Source: Sphingomonas crusticola
GTDB taxonomy: Bacteria > Pseudomonadota > Alphaproteobacteria > Sphingomonadales > Sphingomonadaceae
Direction: 5' to 3'
NCBI RefSeq assembly: GCF_003391115.1
Contig: NZ_QTJP01000001.1
Span: 1,860,001-1,924,000, forward strand
Length of the DNA: 64,000 nt
Position numbers and translations under genes: made by a program. Under the pieces are notes generated by a model that had not been told where the DNA came from, did no database searches, and saw nothing but the letters and a program-made list of their open reading frames with translations. Positions 25,331 through 37,609 of the stretch are shown in pieces. Every line of letters begins with the position of its first letter. The stretch's first letter is position 1.

Positions 25331-26587
25331 TTATTTTCTGGCCGCTTCGGGGTTCTTGTCGTCGGATGCGGGGGGACGCAGCGCCGCCGTCCGATCCGCG
25401 ACGTTTGCCAGCGATGGCAGGCCGTCTGCGGGTCGATCGAGGTAGAAATAGGCGACGGCCGACACGTCGTCGCTGCGATAATAATTCGTCCACCCGTCGG
25501 GCACGCTGGGATCCGTCAGATCAACCGGCTTGGCGATCAGCTGCCGAAAATCCGATCGCCGACCCGGATCGACCGTAATGGGTCGCAGGGGCACGCCGGC
25601 GCCCTGCATGCGGATGACGTCCGCCTTCGGTGCGCCGCCGATCTGCTGAAGGTCGACCCGAATATCGCGATCGAACAGGATCGGATCGGGCACGTGAAAA
25701 CGATAGAAGGTCCAGCGGCCATGCGGCTCATCCGCGACCGGCGAGCCCTGGAAACGGCCAACAAAAGCACCTTGTCCCCAGGCCGTGCCGATATAATCCT
25801 CGGTCCCGGTTCCGACCAATGTCGGCGTAGCACCGTCGCCATCGATATAGACCTTGGCTTCTCCCTCGCCGAACCAGCTCCTGCCATAGCGCGGGTCCGC
25901 AAATACGGTCACGATGCTGCCGAGGAACCGGCCATGACCTTTGACCGGCGGCAATATCGGGAACGCCACGCCGGGCGTGGTTGCGCGAGTGCGGCTCCAA
26001 TGGGCGTGAAAATACAGCGCGTCCGCCGGCACGCTGCCCATTTTGCGCATGTCGACATCATAGAAGAGCATCGCCAATTCCCTGGCGGATTCGTTGGTCA
26101 CCACCATGCGGGCGCGCTTGCGGAACGGCATCGGGATATAGGAAATAAAGGACCTGCCCTCCGGGCTCGCAATGAGCGCGCTATCCATCGGCACAAGCGC
26201 GCCGGCGCCGGCGCCGAAGAAATCGCCAAGCGGTACCGATACAGCGGGCGTGCTGGCGCCGTCCCAATAGATGTCGAGCCGCAACGCGCGCAGCATTTCG
26301 GGAGACCGGTCGTCGATCGTCATCCAGATACGATCGATTATGCCGGCGCCCGCGACATCCGCCAGCACGAGCGCCTGGCCCGCAGGGATGGTTTGGTATG
26401 CACGCCCCTTCGCACCCGCATTCTCGACCCCGCCGGCGCCCTTCTGCGCGGTTGGGTTTTCCGGGCTGGCCCAGCGCGTGACGGTTCCCGGCTGCGCGCG
26501 ATACCAGGCTTCGCGCGAATCTTGCGCGCGGACCGGCGAAGCGCACAAAGCGACCAAGGCGATCAGGGCAGCGCAGCTTGACCGCAT
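25331..26587 (-). CDS. Exported GH172-type (DUF2961) protein
   Basis: A 418-residue protein with a signal peptide (about 1-21, ending VRA) and a DUF2961 domain, now classed as glycoside hydrolase family 172. The domain's acid is probably Glu263 in VGTGTEDYIGTAWG; other family segments are DDRSPEMLRALRLDIYWDG, VPLGDFFG and FSISY-like SFISYIPMPF. Characterised members act on difructose dianhydride or D-arabinofuranosides, so a furanoside is the likely substrate class, but not proven here. It is periplasmic or secreted. No transporter or regulator is next to it; gyrB lies downstream with a 127-bp gap. Confidence 0.85.
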   Translation of the reverse strand: MRSSCAALIALVALCASPVRAQDSREAWYRAQPGTVTRWASPENPTAQKGAGGVENAGAKGRAYQTIPAGQALVLADVAGAGIIDRIWMTIDDRSPEMLRALRLDIYWDGASTPAVSVPLGDFFGAGAGALVPMDSALIASPEGRSFISYIPMPFRKRARMVVTNESARELAMLFYDVDMRKMGSVPADALYFHAHWSRTRATTPGVAFPILPPVKGHGRFLGSIVTVFADPRYGRSWFGEGEAKVYIDGDGATPTLVGTGTEDYIGTAWGQGAFVGRFQGSPVADEPHGRWTFYRFHVPDPILFDRDIRVDLQQIGGAPKADVIRMQGAGVPLRPITVDPGRRSDFRQLIAKPVDLTDPSVPDGWTNYYRSDDVSAVAYFYLDRPADGLPSLANVADRTAALRPPASDDKNPEAARK

Positions 26588-26714
26588 CGCAACCTCCCTC
26601 TGCTGGTAAGGCGCGAGATGGCCTTCGCCGAACCTAGAATAATTATCCTGATGGACGGCGTTCTCGGGCGAAGATGGCCGATAATCATGGCTGACTACCG
26701 CTCGGCCACCCCCC

Positions 26715-29306
<2,592 letters not shown>

Positions 29307-30239
29307 CTAGCAGGACAGCGGCGGCCCGATCCGGTCGAGAAAAGCATCGATCCGCGCCATGATGGGCAGCCGCCGGGCGTTAGCCTCGCGCAGCAATTCG
29401 TGGCCGCCGCCCGGCACCTGCATCAGTTCGGCCTCGGGCAATGTCCGCGCCAGCCGCGCGATCGCGCGCACGTCGACCACAGGATCGCGCTGCGACGTTA
29501 TGACCAGAACGGGGATGTCGAGCGCAGCGATATCGCGGCGGCGCAGGCGCCGGATCGACGTGCGCGCCGCCCGCACCCACGACCAGCTCGCCACCCCCGA
29601 TGCCAGCTCCGGGCGCGAAGCCTTCCACCACGCTTTGTCGGCGCGCCGCTCCGGGCAGGAGGTCATGCGCCCGCCCACGTCGCCGATGTCCTTTCGTGAT
29701 ACCGGGCGCTCGGCGAGCCCGGCCAGACTGGCGAGGCCGGCAAGCCAGCGGAGCGCCCAGCCGGGCACGCCCATCACGCGGATGTCGATCATCGGCGAGG
29801 CAAGGATTGCGGCATCGATCACGTGCGTCCCGCGCGCCAGCATCCGCAACGTCAGATGGGCACCCATCGAATGGGCGACGATCACATGCGGCGCAGGCGT
29901 CGTCGCCGCCCATTGTGCGACGAAACCGGCCAGGTCTTGCACCATCGGATCGAAATCGAGCTGGTGGCAGATCAACGGATCGGCCAGCAGCCGCCCCGAT
30001 CCGCCCTGCCCGCGCCAGTCGAAACCTGCGACGGTCCAGCCCTGCTCGTGCCAATGGATCAGCGGCTCGAGATATTTCTCGATGAAGTCGCCGCGCCCAT
30101 TGAGGAACAGGATGCTGCCACGCGCCGGCCCGGGCTGCGGCCAAGCGAAGCTACGCAGCGCCCACCCATCAGCAGCCACCCAGGTATCGAAGGCCATGCC
30201 TGCGGGAATGCTTCGCCGCGGTTGAGGCGGCGCGTTCAT
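29307..30239 (-). CDS. Alpha/beta hydrolase (lysophospholipase-like)
   Basis: A 310-residue serine hydrolase of the PldB/monoglyceride-lipase type. The nucleophile elbow is AHSMGAH; the oxyanion segment is [12 protein letters not shown]; the acid is in [11 protein letters not shown] and the His in [12 protein letters not shown]. It acts on lipids or small esters; the substrate is inferred from family only. There is no signal peptide. The ATG at 30239 forms an ATGA overlap with the recF stop, so expression is coupled to recF. It separates recF from gyrB, which are neighbours in many bacteria. Confidence 0.85.
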   Translation of the reverse strand: MNAPPQPRRSIPAGMAFDTWVAADGWALRSFAWPQPGPARGSILFLNGRGDFIEKYLEPLIHWHEQGWTVAGFDWRGQGGSGRLLADPLICHQLDFDPMVQDLAGFVAQWAATTPAPHVIVAHSMGAHLTLRMLARGTHVIDAAILASPMIDIRVMGVPGWALRWLAGLASLAGLAERPVSRKDIGDVGGRMTSCPERRADKAWWKASRPELASGVASWSWVRAARTSIRRLRRRDIAALDIPVLVITSQRDPVVDVRAIARLARTLPEAELMQVPGGGHELLREANARRLPIMARIDAFLDRIGPPLSC

Positions 30240-31324
30240 GCAGCGGCGATCCCCGCGTCCGAGACGAGCAGCCGGGTCGCGGCGGCGGGCGCATCGGCGA
30301 ACAGGCCGGGCTCGGTGCCGGTCATCCACGTCTGACCGCCCGCGACCGCCAACCGATCGAACAAGGCGGCGCGGCGCAACGGATCGAGATGCGCCGCAAC
30401 CTCGTCCAGCAGCACGACCGGGCGCTTCCCTCCCTGCTCGGCCACCAGATCGGCATGCGCCAGGATCAGCCCGAGCAGCAACGCCTTCTGCTCGCCGGTC
30501 GAGCACGTTTCGGCCGGCATGTTCTTGTCGAGATGCGTCACCGTCAGGTCCGAACGGTGCGGCCCCGCCAGCGCACGTCCGGCGGCGGCATCGCGCCCGC
30601 GGCCGTTGCGCAATTCGCTGGCGAGCGCGGAGCGGGCGTCGGCGGAGGCGGGCGTCCAACCCGTAAGTGCAATGCCGGCGCGCGCGAACGGACCGGGCGT
30701 TTGCGCCGCCAGCCGCTCGCGCAACGCGGCAACCGTACGCGCACGCGCCTCAGCGATCGCGGCGCCATGTTCGGCCATGCCCGCCTCCAACGCCGTCAGC
30801 CAGGCCGGATCGGCGCCCTCCGGCTCGGCCAGCAACTTGTTGCGCGCCCGCGTTGCCGCCTCGTAGCGATTGGAATGCGCGGCATGGCTGGGTTCACGAG
30901 CGAGCACCAGCCGGTCCAGGAAGCGCCGCCGGCCCCCCGCGCTTTCGGCGAACAGCCGGTCCATCGCCGGCGTCAGCCACAGCACCGACAGCCATTCGCC
31001 CAAGGCAGCCGCGGATTTGTCGGCACCGTTGATCCGCACCTGCCGCCGCTTGGGCGCGGTCGCGAGCGTGCCCGTGCCGATATCGACCTTGCTCGCCAGC
31101 CGCGCATTGATCGCGAACCCGCCCGGCCCGTCGCTGCGCGCCATCTCCGACAGGGTGGCCCCACGCAGCCCACGCCCGGGCGTCAGCAGCGAGACGGCTT
31201 CCAGGATGTTGGTTTTGCCTGCGCCATTCTCGCCGGTCAGGATCACGAATCCCACGCCGGGCGCGATCAGCGCCTCGGCGTGGTTGCGGAAATCGGCAAG
31301 CGAAAGGCGGGAAAGGGCAACCAT
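30236..31324 (-). CDS. recF: DNA replication and repair protein RecF
   Basis: A 362-residue SMC-like ATPase that helps load RecA at gaps. Walker A is GENGAGKT (31-38), the signature-type motif is in [20 protein letters not shown], and Walker B is [13 protein letters not shown]. The conserved N-terminal [10 protein letters not shown] fits the family. It lies 34 bp downstream of dnaN on the same strand and overlaps the start of the hydrolase gene, forming a dnaN-recF-hydrolase operon ahead of gyrB. The family call is secure. Confidence 0.95.
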   Translation of the reverse strand: MVALSRLSLADFRNHAEALIAPGVGFVILTGENGAGKTNILEAVSLLTPGRGLRGATLSEMARSDGPGGFAINARLASKVDIGTGTLATAPKRRQVRINGADKSAAALGEWLSVLWLTPAMDRLFAESAGGRRRFLDRLVLAREPSHAAHSNRYEAATRARNKLLAEPEGADPAWLTALEAGMAEHGAAIAEARARTVAALRERLAAQTPGPFARAGIALTGWTPASADARSALASELRNGRGRDAAAGRALAGPHRSDLTVTHLDKNMPAETCSTGEQKALLLGLILAHADLVAEQGGKRPVVLLDEVAAHLDPLRRAALFDRLAVAGGQTWMTGTEPGLFADAPAAATRLLVSDAGIAAA

Positions 31325-31358
31325 GAACCGGCTCGAACTAGCATTTCGAGCCGGGCGG

Positions 31359-32468
31359 TCACACCCGCATCGGCATCAGCACGTAGAGCGCGGGGGCCTT
31401 GTCATTCTCGCGGATCAATGTCGGCGCGGCGGCGTCGGCAAGGTGGACCTCCACCATGTCGCCGTCGATCTGGTTTAAGATGTCCAGCAGATAGCGCGCA
31501 TTGAAGCCGATATCGAACGCGGTTGAGGCATAGTCGCCCGGCACTTCTTCCGCCGCCGTTCCGTTTTCCGGGCTGGTTACGGAAAGCGTGATCTTGTCGC
31601 GATCGAGGCTCATCTTGACGGCGCGCGTCTTCTCGCTGGCGATGGTGGCGACGCGATCGACGCCTTCCTCGAAGCTGCGCGGGTCAATGCGCAGCAACTT
31701 GTCGTTGGCGGTCGGGATGACGCGCGAATAGTCGGGGAAGGTGCCATCGATCAGCTTGGACGTCAGGATTGCGGTGCCGAGGCCGAAGCGGATCTTGGTC
31801 GGCGACAGCGATACCTCGACCGAGCCGTCGACTTCGTCCAGCAGCTTGCGCAGTTCCCCCACGCACTTACGCGGGATGATGACGTCGGGCATGCCCTCCG
31901 CCCCGTCGGGGCGCGCCACCGTGACGCGGGCGAGACGGTGACCGTCGGTCGCCGCCGCCTTCAGCACTGGCGTCGCATCGTCGGACACGTGCAGGAAGAT
32001 GCCGTTCAGATAATAACGCGTCTCTTCGGTCGAGATGGCGAAGCGGGTCTTGTCGATGATCTGCTTGAGCGTCTCGGCCGGAAGATCGAAGCGGGTCGGC
32101 AATTCGCCTTCCGCGATCACCGGAAAATCCTCGCGCGGCAGCGTCTGCAAATTGAAGCGTGCGCGGCCGGCGACGACCTGCATCTTGCCTTCGGCGGCGG
32201 TGAGCTGGACCTGGCTGCCCTCCGCCATCTTGCGGGCAATATCGAACAGGGTGTGGGCGGCAACCGTGGTGGCGCCGGGAGTCTCGACCTGGGCCTCGAT
32301 CGTCTCGACCACCTGCAGGTCGAGATCGGTCGCCATCAGGCGAAGCCCGCCCTCGGACGCCTCGATCAGCACATTCGACAGGATCGGGATAGTATTGCGC
32401 CGCTCGACGACAGACTGGATATGGCCCAGCGCCCTGAGCAGGATCGCCCGTTCGATCGTCGCCTTCAT
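31359..32468 (-). CDS. dnaN: DNA polymerase III beta subunit (sliding clamp)
   Basis: A 369-residue sliding clamp, the normal length. Three similar clamp domains can be seen. Landmarks are [20 protein letters not shown] at the start, [26 protein letters not shown], and the C-terminal [26 protein letters not shown] tail that forms the partner-binding pocket. It tethers polymerase III and other repair proteins to DNA. dnaA is not adjacent in this window. A TATAGT -10-like box lies at about 32509-32504 on this strand without a clear -35. Confidence 0.97.
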   Translation of the reverse strand: MKATIERAILLRALGHIQSVVERRNTIPILSNVLIEASEGGLRLMATDLDLQVVETIEAQVETPGATTVAAHTLFDIARKMAEGSQVQLTAAEGKMQVVAGRARFNLQTLPREDFPVIAEGELPTRFDLPAETLKQIIDKTRFAISTEETRYYLNGIFLHVSDDATPVLKAAATDGHRLARVTVARPDGAEGMPDVIIPRKCVGELRKLLDEVDGSVEVSLSPTKIRFGLGTAILTSKLIDGTFPDYSRVIPTANDKLLRIDPRSFEEGVDRVATIASEKTRAVKMSLDRDKITLSVTSPENGTAAEEVPGDYASTAFDIGFNARYLLDILNQIDGDMVEVHLADAAAPTLIRENDKAPALYVLMPMRV

Positions 32469-32545
32469 CGTGTCCCCCGGTCCCCGGTAGAATTTGGTCG
32501 GCCACTATAGCGCGGCGTTCGGGGCTGGCCAGAGGGGGCGCCACG

Positions 32546-32575
32546 AAAAAGGGCCGACGCAGCGCGCCGGCCCTT
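32546..32575 (-). terminator. Rho-independent terminator after the outer-membrane protein gene
   Basis: On the minus strand an 8-bp perfect stem (32575-32568 with 32556-32549, arm AAGGGCCG) has an 11-nt loop and runs into a T tract. It lies 19 bp past the stop of the outer-membrane protein gene and ahead of dnaN, so it isolates the two units. Confidence 0.8.
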
Positions 32576-32593
32576 CCTCGCAATGCTGAGGCT

Positions 32594-33145
32594 TCAGAAG
32601 CGCAGGCCGATCCCGCCGACCACCTGGTTGCGCGTCACGCCCTGCTCGTAGTTCGAGTAGCGATACTCGGCCTTGACGAAGGCGCGGCTGCCGAGCGCAT
32701 GCTCGACCCCGGCGCCGACGCGCACACCATCGAGATTGCCGTGCGCGAACGTGTCGGTGCCGGTGCCGCTCACGCCGTAGCGGGCGTTGGTGTAGCCTGC
32801 CTTGGCGTAGAGCAGGTTGGTGCCGCCGACGACCACGCCGACGCGGGCGCCGGCATAAAGGTCGCGCGAGGCATGCTCGGTCAGGGCGCCGACGCGCTCT
32901 TTCTGCGTCGAATCGGTCGCTTCGCCCTCGATGCCGATCACGGCGCCGCCGCGCTGGATATCGTAACCGGCGCCGACGCCATACAGAACGCCATCGTCGT
33001 GGCCATTATTCGCCTGAAGGCGGTCCCAGCCGCCGAGCGCCTCGACATGGGCGCCGGTGAAGGTTGGGCCGGACGCGGTGTCCTGCGCGAAAGCGGGGGC
33101 CGCTGCGGCCGAGGCCAGCAGGGCGGCAATGATGATTTTCGACAT
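32594..33145 (-). CDS. Small outer-membrane beta-barrel protein (OmpA-like porin superfamily)
   Basis: A 183-residue protein with a signal peptide (about 1-20, ending APAFA) and an eight-stranded barrel pattern. Clear strands are FTGAHVEALGGWDRLQ, DGVLYGVGAGYDIQRG, LYAGARVGVVVGG, LLYAKAGYTNARYG and AFVKAEYRYSNYEQG. It ends in Phe (GIGLRF), the barrel-assembly signal. The ATG at 33145 is chosen because it begins the signal peptide and has GGAG upstream. It is monocistronic with its own terminator; it may be abundant. Function beyond envelope structure is unknown. Confidence 0.85.
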   Translation of the reverse strand: MSKIIIAALLASAAAAPAFAQDTASGPTFTGAHVEALGGWDRLQANNGHDDGVLYGVGAGYDIQRGGAVIGIEGEATDSTQKERVGALTEHASRDLYAGARVGVVVGGTNLLYAKAGYTNARYGVSGTGTDTFAHGNLDGVRVGAGVEHALGSRAFVKAEYRYSNYEQGVTRNQVVGGIGLRF

Positions 33146-33293
33146 GACTTGATACTCCACATTCTTCTTGACGAGCCGCTCGTCCCCAGAGCGGGGCCGG
33201 CGCTAAGAGCCTGTACGGCTGACATTTTTATGAATGCTTCGGTCAGGTGAGGTTTAGGTTGCGGGCAGGATTGTGGCGGTGGATGGGAGGCCG

Positions 33294-33794
33294 ATGCGGT
33301 TCCATCATTTCGTCCCTGGAATGTTACTGATCGGCGCGCTGGCAGCTCCGCTCGGCGCACGCGTGCTGATCGGCGGATTTGGCACATGGGCGGCGTTTTG
33401 CGACGAGCCGAGCAAATGTTTCGCGATTTCCCAGCCGGTCGAGCGCCGGGGCAATCCATTTCTGAATATTCTGGTGGGACGCGACCTGCGCGTGGAAGCG
33501 TATATCGGCGCGCCCGTGCGGGTAGCGAAGTTGCGTGTCGGCGCACTCAGCTTCGACCTGTCCGCAGCCGGGGAGGGAGCAGCCGCCGACGCGCGCATAA
33601 GCCGCCTTATCGTTGCGGCAATGCGGACGGGGGAGGCCCTGACGATCGTCGGCACGTCCACCACCGGTCGTCATTTCCGTCATCATTATCTGCTGTCGGG
33701 CGCACCCTCAGCGATCGATGCCGCCGCGATCGCCGCCGCCGGTGTGCGGGGTGGAAAAACCCGGGCATTTCGCTTAAGTAGGGGACTTCCATGA
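33294..33794 (+). CDS. Exported protein resembling invasion-associated locus B (IalB-like)
   Basis: A 166-residue protein with a signal peptide (about 1-24). Following it is a Trp-Cys-Cys pattern, [20 protein letters not shown], similar to the start of IalB-type proteins, and the later strand-rich part includes [18 protein letters not shown]. IalB itself is a Bartonella virulence-associated periplasmic protein; in free-living relatives the role is unknown. The ATG at 33294 has GGGAGG just upstream. Its stop overlaps the rlmN start (ATGA), so the two genes are coupled. The family assignment is moderate. Confidence 0.6.
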   Translation: MRFHHFVPGMLLIGALAAPLGARVLIGGFGTWAAFCDEPSKCFAISQPVERRGNPFLNILVGRDLRVEAYIGAPVRVAKLRVGALSFDLSAAGEGAAADARISRLIVAAMRTGEALTIVGTSTTGRHFRHHYLLSGAPSAIDAAAIAAAGVRGGKTRAFRLSRGLP

Positions 33795-34987
33795 ACGCTG
33801 TCATGCCTATCCCCGGTCTGGTCGATCCGGTTCCCGTCCCGCGTGACGCGGTCGTGCGCGCCGACGGACGGCGCGATCTGCTCGGCCGCTCTAAGGAAGC
33901 GCTGCGCGAAATGCTGGCGGAAGGCGGGCTCGACGCGAAGCAGGCCAAGCTGCGTGCCAAGCAATTGTGGCACTGGATCTACAATCGTGGCGCGACCGAC
34001 TTTTCGGTCATGACCGACATTTCCAAGGTTATGCATCCCTGGCTTGCCGAGCGATTCGTTATCGGGCGGCCGGACGTGGTCGAGGCGCAGGTGTCGAGCG
34101 ATGGCACGCGCAAATGGCTGCTGCGCTCGCCCGACGGCCACGATTACGAGATGGTGTTCATCCCCGATGCCGACCGCGGCACGCTGTGCGTATCGAGCCA
34201 GGTCGGCTGTACGCTCACCTGCACCTTCTGCCACACCGGCACGATGCGACTGGTGCGCAACCTTACCGCGGGCGAGATTGTCGGCCAGGTCATGCTGGCG
34301 CGCGACGCGCTTGGCGAATGGCCGAGTCAGCCCGAAGGTCGCCTGCTTACCAACATCGTGATGATGGGCATGGGCGAGCCGCTCTACAATTTCGATAACG
34401 TCCGCGATGCGCTCAAGCTGGTGATGGACGGCGACGGCCTCGCACTGTCAAAGCGGCGGATCACCTTGTCGACCTCCGGTGTGGTGCCGATGATGGCGCG
34501 GGCGGGCGAGGAGATCGGCGTCAACCTCGCCGTCTCGCTCCATGGCGTGACCAAAGAGATTCGCGACGAGTTGGTCCCGCTCAACAAGAAATACGGCATC
34601 GAAGAGCTGCTCGGTGCATGCGCCGCTTATCCCGGTGCCAACAATGCACGCCGCATCACCTTCGAATATGTGATGCTGAAGGGGCGGAACGACAGCGACG
34701 AGGATGCCCGCGAGCTGGTCCGTCTGCTCAGGAAGTATCAGCTGCCTGCCAAGGTGAACCTGATCCCGTTCAATCCGTGGCCGGGCGCTGCCTATGAATG
34801 CTCCGATCCGGAGCGGATCCGCAAATTTTCGAACATCATCTTCGAGGGCGGCATCTCCGCCCCCGTGCGCACGCCACGCGGGCGCGACATCGATGCGGCG
34901 TGCGGACAACTCAAGACGGCGGCGGAAAAGAAGAGTCGTGCCGAAAGGGACAGGGAAGCTGCCGAAAAAGCACTGGCAGGCGCGTAA
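33791..34987 (+). CDS. rlmN: Dual-specificity RNA methyltransferase RlmN
   Basis: A 398-residue radical-SAM enzyme that methylates C2 of adenosine 2503 in 23S rRNA and of A37 in some tRNAs. The Fe-S cluster motif CTLTCTFC gives Cys140, Cys144 and Cys147. The methyl-carrying cysteine is Cys371 in DIDAACGQL. Other marks are [10 protein letters not shown] and [18 protein letters not shown] basic C-terminal tail of about 25 residues follows. The gene starts in a 4-bp overlap with the IalB-like gene; the cyclopropane synthase gene follows 20 bp later. Confidence 0.96.
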   Translation: MNAVMPIPGLVDPVPVPRDAVVRADGRRDLLGRSKEALREMLAEGGLDAKQAKLRAKQLWHWIYNRGATDFSVMTDISKVMHPWLAERFVIGRPDVVEAQVSSDGTRKWLLRSPDGHDYEMVFIPDADRGTLCVSSQVGCTLTCTFCHTGTMRLVRNLTAGEIVGQVMLARDALGEWPSQPEGRLLTNIVMMGMGEPLYNFDNVRDALKLVMDGDGLALSKRRITLSTSGVVPMMARAGEEIGVNLAVSLHGVTKEIRDELVPLNKKYGIEELLGACAAYPGANNARRITFEYVMLKGRNDSDEDARELVRLLRKYQLPAKVNLIPFNPWPGAAYECSDPERIRKFSNIIFEGGISAPVRTPRGRDIDAACGQLKTAAEKKSRAERDREAAEKALAGA

Positions 34988-35007
34988 CTAGGCGTTAGAT
35001 AAGCGCC

Positions 35008-36234
35008 ATGCTGCTGTTCGATCGCGCTTTCAAGAAGCTCATCAGCCAGGGCGAGCTGACCGTCACCGACGCCGACGGCAAAGTCTATCATTATGGCTCG
35101 CCTTACCCGGGGCGCGATCCGGTAGCGGTCCGCTTCACCAACAAATCGACCTCCCGCAAGATTGTGATGTCGCCATCGCTCGGCGCAGGCGAAGCCTATA
35201 TGGACGGCCGCCTGGTGATGGAGCAGGGCGATATCCACGCTTTGCTGGATCTGGTCACCTGGAACAACCGTTTCGAAAAGCGCACCGACGAACGCAACCT
35301 TGAGTCGAAGTCGAAGCTCCTGGGCGATCCGCTCGGCTGGCTGCGCACCTATAATCAGGAGCGGCGCTCCAAGCGTAACGTCGCGCATCATTACGATCTG
35401 TCGGCGCGGCTTTACGACCTCTTCCTCGACAGCGACCGCCAATATAGCTGCGCCTATTTCACGGATCGCGACAATAGTCTCGAACAGGCGCAGCTCGACA
35501 AGAAGGCGCATATCGCGGCCAAGCTCAACCTGCGCCCCGGGCTGAAGGTGCTCGACATCGGCTGCGGCTGGGGCGGCATGGCACTTTACCTGCACGAGAA
35601 GACGGGCGTCGAGGTGCTCGGCATCACCTTGTCCGAAGAGCAACTTAAGATCGCGCGTGAGCGCGCGCAGAAGGCCGGCGTCGCCGATAAGGTGAGGTTC
35701 GAGCTGATCGATTACCGCAAGGTCACCGGCAAGTTCGACCGGATCGTATCGGTTGGCATGTACGAGCATGTCGGCCCGGCGCATTTCCGCACCTACATCG
35801 CCAAATGCCGTTCCCTGCTGGTCGAGGACGGGGTGATGCTACTGCACACGATCGGGCGCATCGGCACGCGCCGCACGACCGACACATGGACAACCAAATA
35901 TATCTTCCCCGGCGGCTATATCCCCACGCTTTCGGAAATGTCGGAGGCCGCCGAATCCGCGCGGATGATTACGGCGGATGTTGAAACGCTAAGGCTGCAT
36001 TACGCCTATACGCTGGAGCATTGGCTGCGCCGTACGCAAGCGCACAAGGCCGATATCGAAGCGATGTACGATGCGCGCTTCTATCGCATGTGGGAATTCT
36101 ACCTGGCGGGGGCGCTGACCGGGTTCGTCAACAGCTCGATGGTCAATTACCAGGTGCAATATATCCGCGATCGTTATGCCTTGCCGATCACGCGCGATTA
36201 TATGGCCGAGGCGGAAGCCAAGCTGAGGGGCTGA
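35008..36234 (+). CDS. cfa: Cyclopropane-fatty-acyl-phospholipid synthase family protein
   Basis: A 408-residue methyltransferase of the CFA synthase family. The SAM site is VLDIGCGWGGMALYL, preceded by VAHHYDLSARLYDLFLDSDRQYSCAYF, the classic CFA segment, and followed by ITLSEEQLKIAR and FDRIVSVGMYEHVG. The enzyme adds a methylene bridge to unsaturated acyl chains in membrane phospholipids, a stress adaptation; sphingomonads contain such lipids. It is 20 bp after rlmN, same strand. The specific product could also be another C-methylated fatty acid, so the exact chemistry is inferred. Confidence 0.9.
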   Translation: MLLFDRAFKKLISQGELTVTDADGKVYHYGSPYPGRDPVAVRFTNKSTSRKIVMSPSLGAGEAYMDGRLVMEQGDIHALLDLVTWNNRFEKRTDERNLESKSKLLGDPLGWLRTYNQERRSKRNVAHHYDLSARLYDLFLDSDRQYSCAYFTDRDNSLEQAQLDKKAHIAAKLNLRPGLKVLDIGCGWGGMALYLHEKTGVEVLGITLSEEQLKIARERAQKAGVADKVRFELIDYRKVTGKFDRIVSVGMYEHVGPAHFRTYIAKCRSLLVEDGVMLLHTIGRIGTRRTTDTWTTKYIFPGGYIPTLSEMSEAAESARMITADVETLRLHYAYTLEHWLRRTQAHKADIEAMYDARFYRMWEFYLAGALTGFVNSSMVNYQVQYIRDRYALPITRDYMAEAEAKLRG

Positions 36235-36240
36235 GCCCCG

Positions 36241-36558
36241 TCAGCGCACCTCGCTGTCCGGCTCGGCCGTATCGTTGGATGGCGGCGTGCCTTGGTTTTC
36301 TTCTGCAGCCGGCTCAACCGTCCGCGGTTCGTCCGCGTGCTCGGTCTCCGCTTTAGCCTGGACGTTGACCGGCTCGGCGTCGTGCACGATCGGGGCCGGT
36401 CCCCGGCTTGCCGCGGTCGCCGCCGCCAGATCGTCGAGCGTTTTGGCGGAGGTAGCGTTGCGTTGAGCCGCATCCGCGTCCAGCGTCACGTCGGCCACGC
36501 CACCGCGGTTGCAAGCGGCCACCAAAAACAGAAGTCCGAGGGCAAGAGGACGGCTCAC
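36241..36558 (-). CDS. Small putative lipoprotein
   Basis: A 105-residue protein with a lipoprotein signal, lipobox LVAAC, and a mature part rich in Ala, Glu, Asp, Pro and Thr with no predicted fold. The tail is acidic (EPAAEENQG..., EPDSEVR). The start lies in an ATGA overlap with the mlaA stop, so it is made with MlaA. I do not recognise a family. It could be a linker or partner in the outer-membrane lipid-transport system, by position only. The composition may also mean it is a poorly conserved or marginal gene. Confidence 0.55.
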   Translation of the reverse strand: MSRPLALGLLFLVAACNRGGVADVTLDADAAQRNATSAKTLDDLAAATAASRGPAPIVHDAEPVNVQAKAETEHADEPRTVEPAAEENQGTPPSNDTAEPDSEVR

Positions 36559-37514
36559 GTCTGAGGCTTGCTACCGGGCGGCGTGGGTTCGTCGCCCGGC
36601 ATCGGAGCGGCGCTGTCGGGCAGCGGCGTTGCCGACGGCGCCGGCGCAGCACCCGGCTCGTCGCCCGGCATCGGGGCCGCCGTTTCCGGCAAGGCTGCAT
36701 CCGGAGCGGGTGGCGAAGTCGCAGCATCGCCTGCCGGAGTCGGGACCGATTCGGAAACAGGCTGGCTGCCCGCGGGCAGATCCGAGTCTGATTCTTCGCC
36801 CTGGTCCACGATCGCGGCTGCCCGCCGTTGCAGGAAGGCGGAGCGCGCCGCTGCATAGGGATCGAGGCTGCTCTGGAGGAACGCGTCGCCCCCGCTCTCG
36901 GTCAGGTCGGATCGCCCGCTGATCACCTGCGCCGCTACGAAGCCGCGCTTGTACCATACGTCCACGTCCGCCTGGTTGACCGCGACCCGCACCGGATCGG
37001 CATAGGAAGCAACACCGGTGCCGACACCGTCACGCAGCGTCGATGGACCGAGCAGCGGCAGGACGAGATAGGGGCCGCCATTCACGCCCCAGCGCGCAAG
37101 CGTCTGTCCGAAATCTTCCGGAGCCGGCCGGATTTTCATCTTGCTTGCCTGATCGAACAAGCCACCGATGCCGATCGTCGTGTTGACGATGAACCGGCTG
37201 AGGTTGCGCACCGCGCGCTTGGGCTTGCCCTGCAGGATGTTGTTGATGAACGACCACGGCTCGGTCAGATTGGCGAACGCGTTGGTCACGCCCTGCCGCA
37301 CGGGGCGGGGCGCCACGGCTCGATAGGCCTGACTGACCGGCTTGATGAGAACCTTGTCGGCGGCCATGTTGACCCCCCACACGCCGCGGTTGAACTTTTC
37401 CAGTGGATCGCGCTCGGCCAGGCGATTCTGGCCGGGGACGGTCGCACAGGCGCTCAGCACAAGCATGGCGGTGGCGGGGGCGAGCAGCCGTGCTGCGTTG
37501 CGGCGCGGGATCAT
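36555..37514 (-). CDS. mlaA: MlaA family outer-membrane lipoprotein (phospholipid asymmetry)
   Basis: A 319-residue lipoprotein (signal ending in lipobox LVLSAC) with the MlaA core: DPLEKFNRGVWGVNMAADK, then LTEPWSFINNILQG, FIVNTTIGIGGLFD, the segment EDFGQTLARWGVNGGPYLVLPLLGPSTLRDG, and YADPV. MlaA sits in the outer membrane and removes phospholipids from the outer leaflet, passing them to the periplasmic Mla system. The ATG at 37514 begins the signal peptide. After residue 230 the protein is a low-complexity Pro/Ala/Asp tail containing two near copies of LP-(E/D)-(T/S)-AAPMPGDEP. Other mla genes are not in the window. Confidence 0.9.
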   Translation of the reverse strand: MIPRRNAARLLAPATAMLVLSACATVPGQNRLAERDPLEKFNRGVWGVNMAADKVLIKPVSQAYRAVAPRPVRQGVTNAFANLTEPWSFINNILQGKPKRAVRNLSRFIVNTTIGIGGLFDQASKMKIRPAPEDFGQTLARWGVNGGPYLVLPLLGPSTLRDGVGTGVASYADPVRVAVNQADVDVWYKRGFVAAQVISGRSDLTESGGDAFLQSSLDPYAAARSAFLQRRAAAIVDQGEESDSDLPAGSQPVSESVPTPAGDAATSPPAPDAALPETAAPMPGDEPGAAPAPSATPLPDSAAPMPGDEPTPPGSKPQT

Positions 37515-37609
37515 GGCGCTGCGCCTGCCATAGCGGGCCGCGCTCCACAAGTATGAGCGTGCGCTTGGCGCTTGACGGCACGCCCTCGCGCAGGAAGGCT
37601 GGCAAGGCC

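Noticed and set aside
32469-32593. Replication origin next to dnaN
   Set aside because: dnaA is not adjacent, no clusters of DnaA boxes (TTATCCACA type) or AT-rich unwinding stretch are visible, and the gap is short with a terminator.
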